Origin: Phytophthora quininea
Lineage: Eukaryota; Oomycota; Peronosporomycetes; Peronosporales; Peronosporaceae
DNA length: 22,998 bases
Assembly (NCBI GenBank): GCA_011947345.1
Contig: JAAVTG010000148.1
Span: 1 to 22,998 of the forward strand
Direction: 5' to 3'
This document shows positions 1-9,354 of this stretch, one piece after another. The notes below the pieces were generated by a model, which did no database searches, was not told where the DNA came from, and worked only from the letters and a program-made list of their open reading frames with translations. Position 1 is the stretch's first letter. Each line of letters begins with the position of its first letter. The position numbers and the translations under genes were made by a program.

Positions 1-2385
1 AGACTCAGCGTGACGTACAGCAACATGTTCGCCGCCTGTTGCATTTTGGACGACAGGCCTGGAGATGCGACACCTCTTGCATGGTCTGGTGCAAGTACCG
101 AATACGAATTAGCCGGATGAGTCTGCACATGTGAAACCACACGGTCCAGTGACTCCCGTGGTCAGCGAGAAACTCCACGACGGTCGCAACAGGAATCAGC
201 GCCACCAAGTCCAACCATAGCCCGTTCTCCCGGTAGGCGTCGAAAATGTAGCCTGAGTCGCTAACGGTGATCAACGCGAGCTGGTCGACGTATGCGAAGA
301 AGCGAGCTCGGCAAACGAAGTCCCCAACGAAAAACAATTCCACGAAGATTGACAGCACCGACCGCATAGAAACCCGCGAGTGTGTGCCGAATGGGAATGC
401 GATGGCGTCGAAAACGACGTACAAAGGCACTTCAAAGGCTACGAAGACGAGTGACAGCAGCCGTGCGTATTCCCACCACTTGCGGAAGTTGGAGCCTGGC
501 ATGCGCCACGGAATCTTGGCTTGCTTGTGCATCACTCGACCATCGACACCAAAACTCATACTACGTCGTCCCGTACTGGAGACGGAGTTGATACCACCCG
601 TGACGTTGTTCGTGGACCGACCGAGCATCCGTTTCATCTTCTGCTCTTGTTGGTCTCGACGCACGTGCATTGACCGCATGATTTCTAGATGCGCTTGGGT
701 ATTTTCACGATAAAAATGGTCAGTGTCTTGTAGAAGTTTCGCTGCGGGAGTTTGTACAAATCGCAGTATGTTTGTGCCCTTGCACGTTCATCTGTCTTGC
801 CAGGAAATAGTAGACAGCCCTCCGCAAAATGGTCTCCTGCTTTGGCGTAGTGCACTTGCGGGTGACTTGGTCCACTTAGTTGAACACTCCCTCGAATCAC
901 GAAATACATCCCATCGGGCAGTTTTTCAATGACCCAGTCCTTCGGAGAGTAGGCGCAATACTCGATACGCAGAGCTAGCGTGTTGATGAACTCGATGCTC
1001 TCCTTGGCGAGAAATGCCACGTCCTGAATTCGATGCGCTTTTAAAACGCTGTAGACACTCACTCGTAAGTGACCTGGAAGGCGGTCGACCACTTCTCCGT
1101 GGTGAAGCGCGTGTGATGCGTCGCCCACGCGTTCTTGTAGTAGCCCAGCACTCCTTCTCGTACGCTTTCGGGAATTTACGCATCTGCATGTACTCTTTGG
1201 CGTTGTCGACATGCTCCATAAATTCCTGCGTACGAGCATTCCGATACCTGAAGATGAAGAGGAACGTTGCGAGCACGGCCGTACTGAAGATGGCGCCGAG
1301 GACCTGAGCGAAAATCACGTACACCGTCTCGATATTCGTCGTCGCTGCGACGTCGTAGAAACCTGCAGTGGTGACGGACCGAGCCGCCCAATAAATCGTC
1401 CGTCCGTACTGTCGCGTCAAGGTCGAGCCCACCAAAAGTCCTCAATCGCCCAGCACGTGTAGTCACTGCCGTCTCCCGTCGGCGAGACTGCAGTAATACC
1501 TCCTGAGGTTCCGTCGGGGCTGTTTGTTGGTATTACCGTCGAAACAATCTGAGCTTTACTGCAGAGCATGAAGTCAATGCCGCACTCGAAATGTGCGATG
1601 AGCATGTACCCGCAGGCTATCCAGTGGCAACATGCCAATCCCATCGTGACCGTGTTGAAGAGCAGCACGTTACCTGTATGCTCCAGCATTTGGATGATCG
1701 GCGACTCGGTGTACATTTGCTTGAGTTCTCGAATACACGCAGGAACTCGGTACAGTCGCAGCAACTTCAGTATCCGCAGAACATGCAGCGAGTTGGGTCC
1801 CAACGCTACTGCCAGCAGTTCCAACGGGATCATGGACGTCAGCTCCAGAACCACTGGTCTCTCGATCCCGTGGTGGTTGTGCTTCGTTGGCAGCAGCGTA
1901 TTCAGTGACCAGACCACCACCAGCGAGTCTTTCATTTTGGCAAGCAGGGAAGACCGTTCCCCCACCCTCAGGCCTTGGGTCGTCCGCAGTCTCCTTGTCC
2001 CGACTGCTCCTGTAACTTGGGCTGCCATCATGGCCTGCTCTCGTCTCCTGGCGTCAAAAATGTCCTTTAAGCTCAGGAAGCCTGCGATATCTGCCAACAG
2101 ATCGAGTGCAGTCAGAATCGTGAGCCCTCGAGTCCACTTGACGTTCCAGTCTCGTGAAGCGTAAGGGTCGAACAGGAATCCGATCCGTAACGGCACCGAC
2201 GTGAAGACGTAGAGCAGCTCGAGCACCACCATCCCCACGAACAAGACGCTTTTGCGGCGGAAAGTCCGCAGTAATTTGTCCAGAGGCCCCCTCCTGTACT
2301 CTGCTTCGGACGGATTTCTTTGAGTGTCATGTCCAGGTGTTGTAAGGGACGACCGGCGGCTTCGAGGCCTCGAGATGGACGCCAT
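1..2385 (-). CDS. Tandem-module CNG-type voltage-sensor ion channel, 5' part, frame-broken, runs off left edge
   Basis: Membrane cation channel of the voltage-gated/cyclic-nucleotide-binding superfamily. The start is ATG 2383-2385. Module 1 has hydrophobic segments at about residues 47-70 (S1), 88-110 (S2), 178-195 (S3) and 238-265 (S5). S4 at about 200-215 has basic residues every third position (RILKLLRLYR). The pore (SVTTAGFYDV) and S6 follow at about 1420-1260, then a C-linker, then a cyclic-nucleotide-binding domain at about 1010-740 (YFVIRGSVQL; FAEGCLLFPG; RARAQTYCDLY). After it a second channel module begins (679 to 60) with its own S1-S3 and an S4 reading CRLIRLIRIR, so at least two modules are fused. 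The reading frame changes at about 1437, 1165, 1115, 712 and 55, each inside conserved sequence and mostly at runs of T or C. Either the gene is decaying or the assembly has lost bases. The ion carried and the ligand are not readable from sequence. Confidence 0.8.
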
Positions 2386-2544
2386 GCGTGGTAAGAGAGA
2401 TGATACACTACGGAAACACCGCCAGGCAGCGGCGATTCATGCCGGATGTGCCGCCAAGTCGCAGCAGTTTTCTAGGATAAATTGAGGGGTTTCGAGACGA
2501 GAAAGCTTTGTACAATGGACAGGTGGGCGATCAATTTGTTTTGC
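2386..2544. other. Intergenic gap between channel gene and copy A
   Basis: This 159-bp stretch separates the 3' end of membrane-protein copy A from the start of the channel gene on the same strand. It should hold the channel promoter, but I see no convincing oomycete initiator or other element in it. Confidence 0.5.
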
Positions 2545-4265
2545 CTAGCTGTGGCTGTGGACCCAAGCAAACGTGAAGGAGTGATCGGCACCTGCAGCAG
2601 AACAAGGACTAGTCGATGAATATCCGAATGCTGAGCACCAGATAAACGAGGTTTTGGACATACCAAAGTGGACAACTCGACATGCGAAGGTCACCGGCAC
2701 CCAGACAATTTGCCCTGCACCGGCGCCATTTGGGTCTCTAGTACGAATGCCAGATGCTACAGCGCTTGGATGGCGCAATTCCGATGGATCAATAAAACCA
2801 TGAGCAGCACGAAGGACACGACTTGCAAACGTCCGAACAGGAACACGACCTGAGAAGTGAACTCGACGTTCTTCAGCTCGGTGTGGTATTTGGTGTTCGG
2901 CAGATGATGCGCTATGAACATCATGTAGTTGCCGTACAAGAGCGGGATGAAATCCTTTAAATACGACGACAGCGTCAGGCACTCGATCGAGTAGAGCACT
3001 TCGAGTGCCCCCTCAGGATGTTTGAGTGGCGAACGAGATCGGACGGAATTCCGTCTGGGCCATTTCCGCTTTAGAGAAACTGTGATAGGGGCCACCGTGG
3101 ACAAGTGACGATGGCTCGACAAGCTGCAAAATGTTTTCGAGACCGACGACGCGTGAGTGTGGACGAGCTTCGGCTGGAACTTGGTAGCGTTGGTTTGAAC
3201 CGACCAGCATGATATTCGACGGGGTTCGTCAGGTGAACTTGCAGGCAATCTTTCCAGCTTGAAAAGTCAGTTTTCAGACTCCTGGTCGAGGCGATGGCGG
3301 AAGCAAGACCGCATCAAAACTCCTTCTCGGAACTGCGTTGCGAGGATCCCTGGACTGTGGCACAACAAGCTCAGCGCCGTCAGAACATTGTCGCTCGATG
3401 TTGCTCCACTGGATTGGCGCGGTAGACGCAATATCGTCGCAGTTCGTCGATGCAGCCCAAGCAACACATGGACAGTTTGAAGTCGTCCACGACGATAATC
3501 AGAATGTGTCGAGAGTGGAGGTGCTCTCCATCGAGGTGGCCAGGTACAAGGCGTTGTAAAGTCGTCGGTGAAGATGACCGTCTCTGGGGTCAAGTCTTCC
3601 AGGTGCCTCGAAGGACGTTTTTGATTAGTTTTTATGACGAGTTTAAGAATCGGCAAAGAATGACAACCGGAAGCACGTAGCTCGTCTGGGAGGCCTTGTG
3701 GAACACGAGCTGGTAAATGGAGCACACCATGCCCATCAGTTTCTGAGTGGCGATGAAGCCGATGAATTTGGTGAACTTGCTGCTGTAGCCGGCTAAACAA
3801 CAGAGCAATGTGAGCAGAGGGACGTAAAACGCAGGAGTCATGATGATGTAGAAGAACGGAATGGGGAAGACCAAAGTCGCCCCGACGGCTACGCCAATCG
3901 ACGTGTAATCGAAGGAAATCCCCAGTACTAGCACAGATAGTCGACGCCACGAAAGAGAGAAGTTATCGAGCATGAACGTTCCTTGGACGAGACACGTGTG
4001 GCAGACAGCAGCCCCGAGCATGATCACGCGGGACCAAAAGCCGTAGTTTGCGCTGGACTCATCGGCAGGGTTTTGCAGAGGCACCAGCTCTTGCAAAATG
4101 ATGAGCATGGCCATCGGCAACGGAGTGCCAACGCAGACTAATACTCACACCACATGGGGCTATTTTCGTGTAGTGATCCAGAGCGAGCACTCGCTCGACA
4201 GCGCATTTCCCGTCTTGGTAGATCAGCTGGAGAGAGGACCAAAGTCGCACGACTCGAGTCAAATC
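2545..4265 (-). pseudogene. Membrane-protein family copy A, main part, cut from its start by the retrotransposon
   Basis: Paralog of the intact copy F (18625-20322). Recognisable blocks in order: GKCAVERVLALDHYTK, GTPLPMAMLIILQELVPL, NYGFW, FPIPFF, FIATQK, YVLPVV, HLEDLTPETVIFT, then the C-terminal LPNTKYHTELKNV and CRVVHFG. Lesions: a frame change near 4160 at a run of C; an in-frame TGA at 4145-4147 where paralogs have Val or another sense codon; frame changes between about 3550 and 3680; a TAG at 2757-2759 where paralogs have Tyr or His; and a frame change near 2706. The last intron is 2592-2663 (GTATGT...CTGCAG, phase 1) and looks functional. The final exon encodes GADHSFTFAWVHSHS and stops at 2545-2547. 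The gene continues upstream on the far side of the retrotransposon at 11101-11192. The stop codons suggest it was already dead, or was unconstrained after the insertion. Confidence 0.8.
4261..4265. repeat. Target-site duplication, left copy (AAATC)
   Basis: AAATC directly precedes the 5' LTR and is repeated exactly after the 3' LTR at 11101-11105. A 5-bp duplication is usual for Ty3/gypsy integrases. Removing the element and one copy restores an open frame in gene A. Confidence 0.92.
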
Positions 4266-4361
4266 TGTGACGGGGTACCGTCACACGGTCGCCGTGCGCC
4301 ACGGCGACCAATTAGATTAGCTCTTAGTTTTGTTGGCTCACGGCGCCCGAAGTCGGGCGCC
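4266..4361. repeat. Three successive hairpins in the LTR
   Basis: Hairpin 1, 4266-4285: TGTGACGG and its reverse complement around loop GGTA, exactly at the LTR terminus. Hairpin 2, 4287-4309: GGTCGCCGTG and its reverse complement around loop CGC. Hairpin 3, 4342-4361: GGCGCCCG and its reverse complement around loop AAGT. The same three occur in the 3' LTR (10953-11048), with hairpin 2 in the opposite orientation. All stems are perfect and GC-rich. Confidence 0.9.
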
Positions 4362-4413
4362 ACACAGATTGAATAGCCAGAGTTAAATTCCCCACAAGCA
4401 CCGCCCCGTTACA
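4266..4413 (+). repeat. 5' LTR (148 bp)
   Basis: Starts TGTGACGG and ends CCGTTACA. It matches the 3' LTR at 10953-11100 at 145 of 148 positions. The only difference is the loop of hairpin 2 (CGC at 4297-4299 here, GCG in the 3' LTR). It is very short for a gypsy LTR and much of its length is three hairpins. A CCAAT at 4308-4312 may be promoter-related. Confidence 0.95.
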
Positions 4414-4415
4414 TC

Positions 4416-4430
4416 TGGTAGCACTTCGTA
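4416..4430 (+). promoter_or_regulatory. Primer-binding site of the retrotransposon
   Basis: TGGTAGCA begins two bases after the 5' LTR. TGG is the complement of the tRNA 3' CCA, and TGGTAGCA agrees with the 3' end of many eukaryotic initiator-Met tRNAs. The match weakens after eight bases, so the primer tRNA is uncertain. Confidence 0.6.
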
Positions 4431-4446
4431 GTCCGCCCACACGACC

Positions 4447-5567
4447 ATGAACGTGAACGACGCTTCCAATTTCAACGAAGGGGCTGGTGCCCTTGAGCAC
4501 GCCAGCTTCCCCACTTATCCGTGTTTGAGTGGGAGGCGCTACACCGCCTCGCTGCGGTCTCCGGAGAAGGAGTCATCAAGACGTTGCTGACTGCTGGAAC
4601 GGAGACTGCCCAACGCCTGGCTGCTCATGAGTTCATGGCGCGTGAGCTCGCTGACCTGCGTCAGCGTGCGACGACTCCCACGCCGACCAAGAACAAGAAC
4701 GACATCGTGAAGCTCGATGTCTCCACCTACAGTGGTGACGGCGACGCTCGCCTCCAGCTGAATCGCTGGTTCTGTGAGATCGACATCGCGATCGAAGCTC
4801 GGCAGTTGTCTACCGAGTTTGCTCGTACCCGGTTCCTATTGTCCAAGTTGACGGGGAAGGCCAAGGAATGGGCGCTCGGCAAACTTGTCGCCGACTCCTC
4901 CTGCTTCTCGACGATGGAGTCGCTCAAGGCAGACCTCCGCCTGGCCTTCGAGCCCCCTCAAGACGAGCGTGTCCAACGCTCGGCTTTTCTGTCACTCAAG
5001 CAGGGACGGCTGTCCATGCTCGAATACATTCAGCGGGCACGACACCTGATGTCGTGCATCACGACGAATCCGGTGGACATGGCGACTCAAGTCCATGTCT
5101 TCATCTCTGGTATGAACGCTGGCTACCAGCGTTTCTACCTGACCAGGAAGACGCCAGGGTCCCTTGAAGAAGCCTTCGAGACAGCACTACGTGAAGATTA
5201 CAGCGTGTCCGCTTCCGAGGCGTTCTCCCTCGCTACCCCTTCCGTCACGGAGCCTGAGCCCATGGAGCTTGACGCCATTCAGGATTACCACGGGCGCCGA
5301 CGATCCGGTCCGGCGCCAACGTCGTCCACCCGACCGCCTCTGGCGGGCCCTAGTCGAGGCACTCGGCCCATGCGGTGCTTCCGCTGTCGCAAGCTTGGAC
5401 ATCGCGCGGCTGTGTGCCGCGCTCCCGCTCCGGTCTTGGCGCATGTTGTCGCCGAAGACGCTGACGGTATCGTCGCCGAGTCAAAAATGGCGACAACCAG
5501 TAGGCGCGGGGCGCCCTACTGGTCGTGGAAGGAGCGACGGCTCTCTGGTGGCAGAGCCTCCTCCTAG
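4447..5567 (+). CDS. gag: Gag polyprotein with CCHC zinc knuckle
   Basis: Structural protein of the element's virus-like particle, which packages element RNA. I choose ATG 4447, 33 bases after the 5' LTR, as the start; its frame (MNVNDASNFNEGAGALE) must change near 4517 to join the long reading frame from 4521. That frame lacks a nearby upstream ATG, and a one-base loss explains this. The body (about 4700-5200) resembles the retrotransposon gag domain: WALGKLVADS, EPPQDERVQRSAFLSLKQG, LEYIQRARHL, VFISGM. The knuckle CFRCRKLGHRAAVC (C-x2-C-x4-H-x4-C) is at 5376-5417. The frame ends at a TAG at 5565-5567, but the overlapping next frame carries protease. The join lies somewhere after the knuckle, possibly at the run of five A at 5482-5486. 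Whether this is programmed frameshifting or a lost base is open. Confidence 0.88.
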
Positions 5568-5769
5568 CCCTTCCGTGCATCGTGCACAACTATTTGCCAC
5601 CACCTCCGGCAGCGACACGAGACTGATTGTCCTCAATGTTCACGTTGATGGTGCGAAGCGGCCGCTTCGCGCGCTGCTGGATTCGGGCGCGACGAACAAC
5701 TTCGTTCGCGCCGAGAGTTTGTCGGTGCTACCGGCGGACCTGAGCCTTCGCGAAGGTCCGGGGAGATGA
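5440..5769 (+). CDS. pol: Pol, protease segment
   Basis: Retropepsin-like aspartic protease, which cuts the polyprotein. The catalytic motif LLDSGATNNFVRAESL is present with D-S-G-A at 5680-5691. The upstream part (RAQLFATTSGSDTRLIVLNV) is the usual run-in to the first strand. The frame stops at 5767-5769, but the homologous sequence continues in the next frame (EMIVKYADGKPRR) after a run of four G at 5760-5763, consistent with one missing or extra base. The start coordinate is approximate, as this is a piece of a polyprotein and needs no start codon. Confidence 0.8.
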   Translation, partial: RMLSPKTLTVSSPSQKWRQPVGAGRPTGRGRSDGSLVAEPPPSPSVHRAQLFATTSGSDTRLIVLNVHVDGAKRPLRALLDSGATNNFVRAESLSVLPADLSLREGPGR

Positions 5770-6944
5770 TCGTGAAATACGCCGATGGCAAGCCACGGCG
5801 TACGCCGCGGCGCTCTACGACCTTCACGTACGAGTTCGACGGATTCCGAAGCTCCGAAGAGTTCCTCGTGATCGAGCTGAGTGGCTCGTTCGATTGCGTC
5901 TTCGGCATCCCATGGCTCGCCCGTCACCAGCCTGAGATTAACTGGCTGACCGGCACGGTCCGCCCACGTGACATCGACGTGAATGCAGTCCTGGCGTTCT
6001 TGCGCGGAACGCCGAACCGATGGCCGCATGTTGCAGTCATGGACTCCGACTCCATGACCCATGCCGCACCTGAAGTGGGCGATGGCCCTTCGTGTGCGGC
6101 ATGCGAGCACGCATCCTGCGCCGGTCTTGAGCAGGTGCCTCAAGACGTGTCTGACGTGGTCGAGCATGGGTTCCCACGTCCCGATGAGCAGTGGCTCTCG
6201 ACGGCGGACAACAACGTGGTCGAACAGGGGTTCCCACACCCGGATGAGCAGCGGCTCTCCGTTGACGATAAACAAGAAGATGTGGTTGAGCGTGGCCTCC
6301 CACGCGCGGTCGAGCAGGGACTCCCGCATGTGGTCGAGCAGGAGCTCTCTGATGAAGTTGACGCCGATGTCGTGTCCCGGCGTCTGAATACAGCAGACTT
6401 GGTCGAGCGTGGTCTCCCACTGCCTGCTACCGATGCGTTCACCCGGCCAGTCCGTCGCCGTGGGCGCCGCCAGCCTCGGCGTCCCCGCGCTCCTCCGAGC
6501 GAGTCAGACACATCTGACTCCGAGGTTATCTCTGTTCTAGTGCGAGATGACGCGGCGACGAACCCGCGCACGCGCGACGTCGAGGTCGCACGTCCTCCGT
6601 GCGACGCACCCGAGATCACCAAGTTGCCTGGTCTGTCGTGGAAACACTTCCTCCACGACTTGAAACATGGTGAGATCGAGCAGGTTTGCATGATCGTCGC
6701 GGACAACTCCGCGACCATCACGGCTGTCGATGTTGACGCTGGCGACCAAGCCTTCGATGCCCGGAAACGCCCGCAAGGCGCTGAGCCTAAGTCTGCCCGC
6801 GAAGCCCGCTACTTGGCTCAGTCGTTACCGGCACTTGAAGCCGCTGGTAACCCAGTTGCTCCGCTGGTTCGCGAGTTCATCGACATCTTCCCCGACAAGG
6901 TTCCGGCTGAACTCCCCCGATCGTGGTGTTCGACACGAAATTGA
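5766..6944 (+). CDS. pol: Pol, protease C-terminal part and repeat-rich linker to RT
   Basis: The first ~70 residues finish the protease fold (TYEFDGF, ELSGSFDCVFGIPWLARHQPEINW; this GIPWL block is typical of gypsy proteases). About 250 residues of low-complexity, acidic and Arg-rich linker follow, including degenerate repeats of the form VVEQGFPHPDEQRLS at 6156-6425. The end (LVREFIDIFPDKVPAELP) is the conserved lead-in to gypsy reverse transcriptase. The frame then stops at 6942-6944, while RT continues in another frame from about 6919. The switch is at a run of five C at 6915-6919, where six C would keep the frame. It is probably one continuous pol in the active element. Confidence 0.8.
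   Translation: MIVKYADGKPRRTPRRSTTFTYEFDGFRSSEEFLVIELSGSFDCVFGIPWLARHQPEINWLTGTVRPRDIDVNAVLAFLRGTPNRWPHVAVMDSDSMTHAAPEVGDGPSCAACEHASCAGLEQVPQDVSDVVEHGFPRPDEQWLSTADNNVVEQGFPHPDEQRLSVDDKQEDVVERGLPRAVEQGLPHVVEQELSDEVDADVVSRRLNTADLVERGLPLPATDAFTRPVRRRGRRQPRRPRAPPSESDTSDSEVISVLVRDDAATNPRTRDVEVARPPCDAPEITKLPGLSWKHFLHDLKHGEIEQVCMIVADNSATITAVDVDAGDQAFDARKRPQGAEPKSAREARYLAQSLPALEAAGNPVAPLVREFIDIFPDKVPAELPRSWCSTRN
6156..6425 (+). repeat. Degenerate tandem repeat in the protease-RT linker
   Basis: Two units start exactly 60 bp apart (6156 and 6216) and share GTGGTCGA...GGTTCCCAC...GATGAGCAG.GGCTCTC. Shorter relatives follow at about 6282, 6330 and 6400. In protein they read VVEHGFPRPDEQ, VVEQGFPHPDEQ, VVERGLPRAVEQ, VVEQELS, LVERGLPLP. 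Confidence 0.8.
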
Positions 6945-9354
6945 TCTCGTTCCCGGATCGAAGTACTGTGTGACGCGACAATGGCCGCTTCCCCGCGACC
7001 AAGTCGAAGCAATTGATGCGTTCTTCGAGGGTCGCCGGCAAGCCGGCCACGTCCGTGAAAGACTCTCTCCACACTCCAGTCCTACGTTCTGTGTGAAGAA
7101 GGCGACGGGCGGTTGGCGCATTGTCCACGCCTTCAACAAGCTCAATGACGCCACCATCCCAGCACAAACGCCGATCCCACGGAAGGACATGGTGCTCGAC
7201 ACTATGTCTGGCAGCACCGTGAACAGTGCTATCGACCTGATGGATGGCTTCTACCAAATCTTGATGCGTGAAGAAGACGTGCCGTTAACCGCGGTCAGCA
7301 CGCCCAGCGGAATGTTGTGGGAATGGCTCGTGATGCCGCAGGGGCTCAAGAACGCCCCTGCCACATTCAACCGCATGGTGTCCAATCTTCTTCGCCCGTA
7401 TCGAGACTTCGCGCCCAGCTACTTCGACGACATCTTCATTCACAGTCGTGCCGAGAGCGGCACGACGGACGTCGACATCCACCTTCAACACCTCCGCAAG
7501 GTGTTCGAGGTGATGCGGGAAAACAAGCTGTACGCCAACTTGAAGAAATGCATCTTCTGCGCTCCCGAGATCCCGGTACTCGGGAGCTACGTCAGCAAAG
7601 ACGGCGTTCGAGCCGACCCGGAGAAGATCGCGGCGATCTGCTCTTGGCCAACCCCGCTGGACCAGAAGCAGCTCCGGCAGTGGCTCGGACTCGCCACTTA
7701 TCTCCACCACTACTCGAAGAACTTCGCTTCGACTGTTCGGCCGCTGTCGCAACTCCTGAAAGCCGACGCCACGTGGTCGTGGCGCCCCGAGCACCAAGCA
7801 GCCTTCGACGCGGTGAAGACAAGCTTATCCACCGCGCCAGTCCTAATGCTCCCGGACCACTCGAAGTCTTTTCACGTGGTGTGTGACGCGAGCGACTTCG
7901 CGATCGGTTGCGCCTTGATGCAGTTCGACGACACTGGTCGCGAACGAGTGGTGAGCTACCAGTCGCGTCAACTGAAGCCTGCGGAGCGGAATTATCCAGT
8001 CCACGACAAGGAGCTGTTGGCGATGCGATACGCCCTCATCAAGTTCCGCGTGTATCTCTTGGGCGAGCAGACCTTCGTGGTCTACACGGATCACGCGTCG
8101 CTGCGGACAGCGACCAAGAGTCCCCACTTGTCCCAGCGCATGGCGCGTTGGCTGTCGCTCTTCTCGGAGTACAACTTCGTCGTTCACTACAAGCCGGGCA
8201 AGACCAACATCCTTGCCGACGCACTCTCGCGTCGCCCAGATTACGTGCAATCGGGTCGCCATGCGATTGGCGACGAGGATGACGACGAATGCGCAATGTG
8301 CACCGCTGATGACATCGCTGCTGTTGAAGTCGCAGCGTCCACTCCGCTCCGCAACCTGATCGCGGCCGCGTACGAGTCGGACGCAGCGTGCTCCGAATTG
8401 ATTAAGTACCTGAGAGAACCATCAGACGCGGCGCGGCGCCGCTTGTCCCTTCGCAGTCGCGCCCGTGTTGACCGCTACAGTCTCGATGGGGATCTGCTGA
8501 CCTTCCGCGTCGATCGCGCGGACCCGCCACGCATAGTCGTCCCGCTTGACGACGACCTCAGAGCCCGACTGATCCATGAGTTTCACGATACCCCTAGCGG
8601 CGGCCACCTCGGACGCGAGAAAACATTCGCGTCACTATCGCGCGACTTCTACTGGCCACACATGTACAAGTGGGTATGCAAGTGGGTCCGCTCCTGTGAA
8701 GCGTGCCAGCGTGTCAAGCCTTCGCCGTCGAAGCGAGCCCCGCTTCGACCTCTTCCAGTCGCGACGGGTCCGTGGACATCGGTCAGCATGGATTTCGTTT
8801 TTGGTCTGCCGCGAGACGCTCAAGGCCGCACAGGCATACTTGTTTTCGTCGACCGATTTAGCAAGATGGCCCACCTTGCTCCCGTTGCCTCATCGATCAC
8901 CGCGTCTCAGTCGGCGGCGCTGTTTCTCGACACAGTGTATCGCCACCATGGACTTCTATCCTCAATTGTATCCGATCGAGACCCGCGTTTTACTGCAGCT
9001 TTCTGGACGGAACTCTTCAAACTTGTCGGGACGCGGTTGGCGATGTCCACCGCGTCACATCCTGAGACCGATGGCCAGACCGAACGAGTTAACCGGGTTG
9101 TCGAAGACGTGCTGCGGAGTTACGCCACGTCATTCACGTCATGGAGCTCTTTCCTGCCGATGGTGGAGTTCGCCATCAATAACGCCGTGCACGCGTCAAC
9201 TGGCCTGACGCCATTCTTCGTCAACTTTGGCCGTCACCCGCGCGTTCCGGCGCTCCTTGGGCTGGAGCGCCCCTTCCAGTTCAGCTGTCAGGGACCCACG
9301 ACGTTGCGACCTCCACTTCCACTGGTGTCGCCTCCGCAGCGCCGCACGAGTTGA
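6919..9354 (+). CDS. pol: Pol, reverse transcriptase - RNase H - integrase core
   Basis: Copies element RNA to DNA and inserts it. RT: PDRGVRHEIDLVPGSKY opens the domain; GWRIVHAFNKLND, AIDLMDGFYQILM and LKNAPATFNRMV are standard blocks; the catalytic YFDDIF has its Asp pair at 7426-7431. RNase H: VVCDASDFAIGCAL, HDKELLAM and VVYTDHASL supply the D-E-D residues. Integrase: an HHCC zinc region (HDTPSGGHLG...CEAC), then Asp at 8791 (SMDF), Asp at 8974 (SDRD) and Glu at 9082 (QTERVNR), with 35 residues between the last two. About 2.4 kb is open without a break. The frame stops at 9352-9354 in QRRTS, while the integrase C-terminus continues in another frame, probably joining near 9270 at a run of C (after LGLERP). 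All catalytic residues are intact. Confidence 0.93.
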   Translation, partial: DRGVRHEIDLVPGSKYCVTRQWPLPRDQVEAIDAFFEGRRQAGHVRERLSPHSSPTFCVKKATGGWRIVHAFNKLNDATIPAQTPIPRKDMVLDTMSGSTVNSAIDLMDGFYQILMREEDVPLTAVSTPSGMLWEWLVMPQGLKNAPATFNRMVSNLLRPYRDFAPSYFDDIFIHSRAESGTTDVDIHLQHLRKVFEVMRENKLYANLKKCIFCAPEIPVLGSYVSKDGVRADPEKIAAICSWPTPLDQKQLRQWLGLATYLHHYSKNFASTVRPLSQLLKADATWSWRPEHQAAFDAVKTSLSTAPVLMLPDHSKSFHVVCDASDFAIGCALMQFDDTGRERVVSYQSRQLKPAERNYPVHDKELLAMRYALIKFRVYLLGEQTFVVYTDHASLRTATKSPHLSQRMARWLSLFSEYNFVVHYKPGKTNILADALSRRPDYVQSGRHAIGDEDDDECAMCTADDIAAVEVAASTPLRNLIAAAYESDAACSELIKYLREPSDAARRRLSLRSRARVDRYSLDGDLLTFRVDRADPPRIVVPLDDDLRARLIHEFHDTPSGGHLGREKTFASLSRDFYWPHMYKWVCKWVRSCEACQRVKPSPSKRAPLRPLPVATGPWTSVSMDFVFGLPRDAQGRTGILVFVDRFSKMAHLAPVASSITASQSAALFLDTVYRHHGLLSSIVSDRDPRFTAAFWTELFKLVGTRLAMSTASHPETDGQTERVNRVVEDVLRSYATSFTSWSSFLPMVEFAINNAVHASTGLTPFFVNFGRHPRVPALLGLERPFQFSCQGPTTLRPPLPLVSPPQRRTS

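Noticed and set aside
1100..1440. Introns as the cause of the channel frame changes
   Set aside because: Conserved residues run up to and past each change with at most a base or two missing, leaving no room for an intron.
3632..4120. Copy A middle segment as a separate small gene
   Set aside because: It aligns with the middle of copies B and F and is a fragment of the same gene.
4144..4151. GTGAGT in copy A as a splice donor
   Set aside because: Homology resumes within a few bases, so an intron would be about 11 bp. It is part of a nonsense lesion.
6140..6721. 193-codon minus-strand frame opposite the pol linker
   Set aside because: It is Ser/Arg/Thr-rich low complexity, the mirror of the repeat-rich linker, with no protein-like motif.
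7285..7797. Long minus-strand frames opposite RT, RNase H and integrase
   Set aside because: They are shadows of GC-rich pol codons, with Arg-rich composition and no domain.
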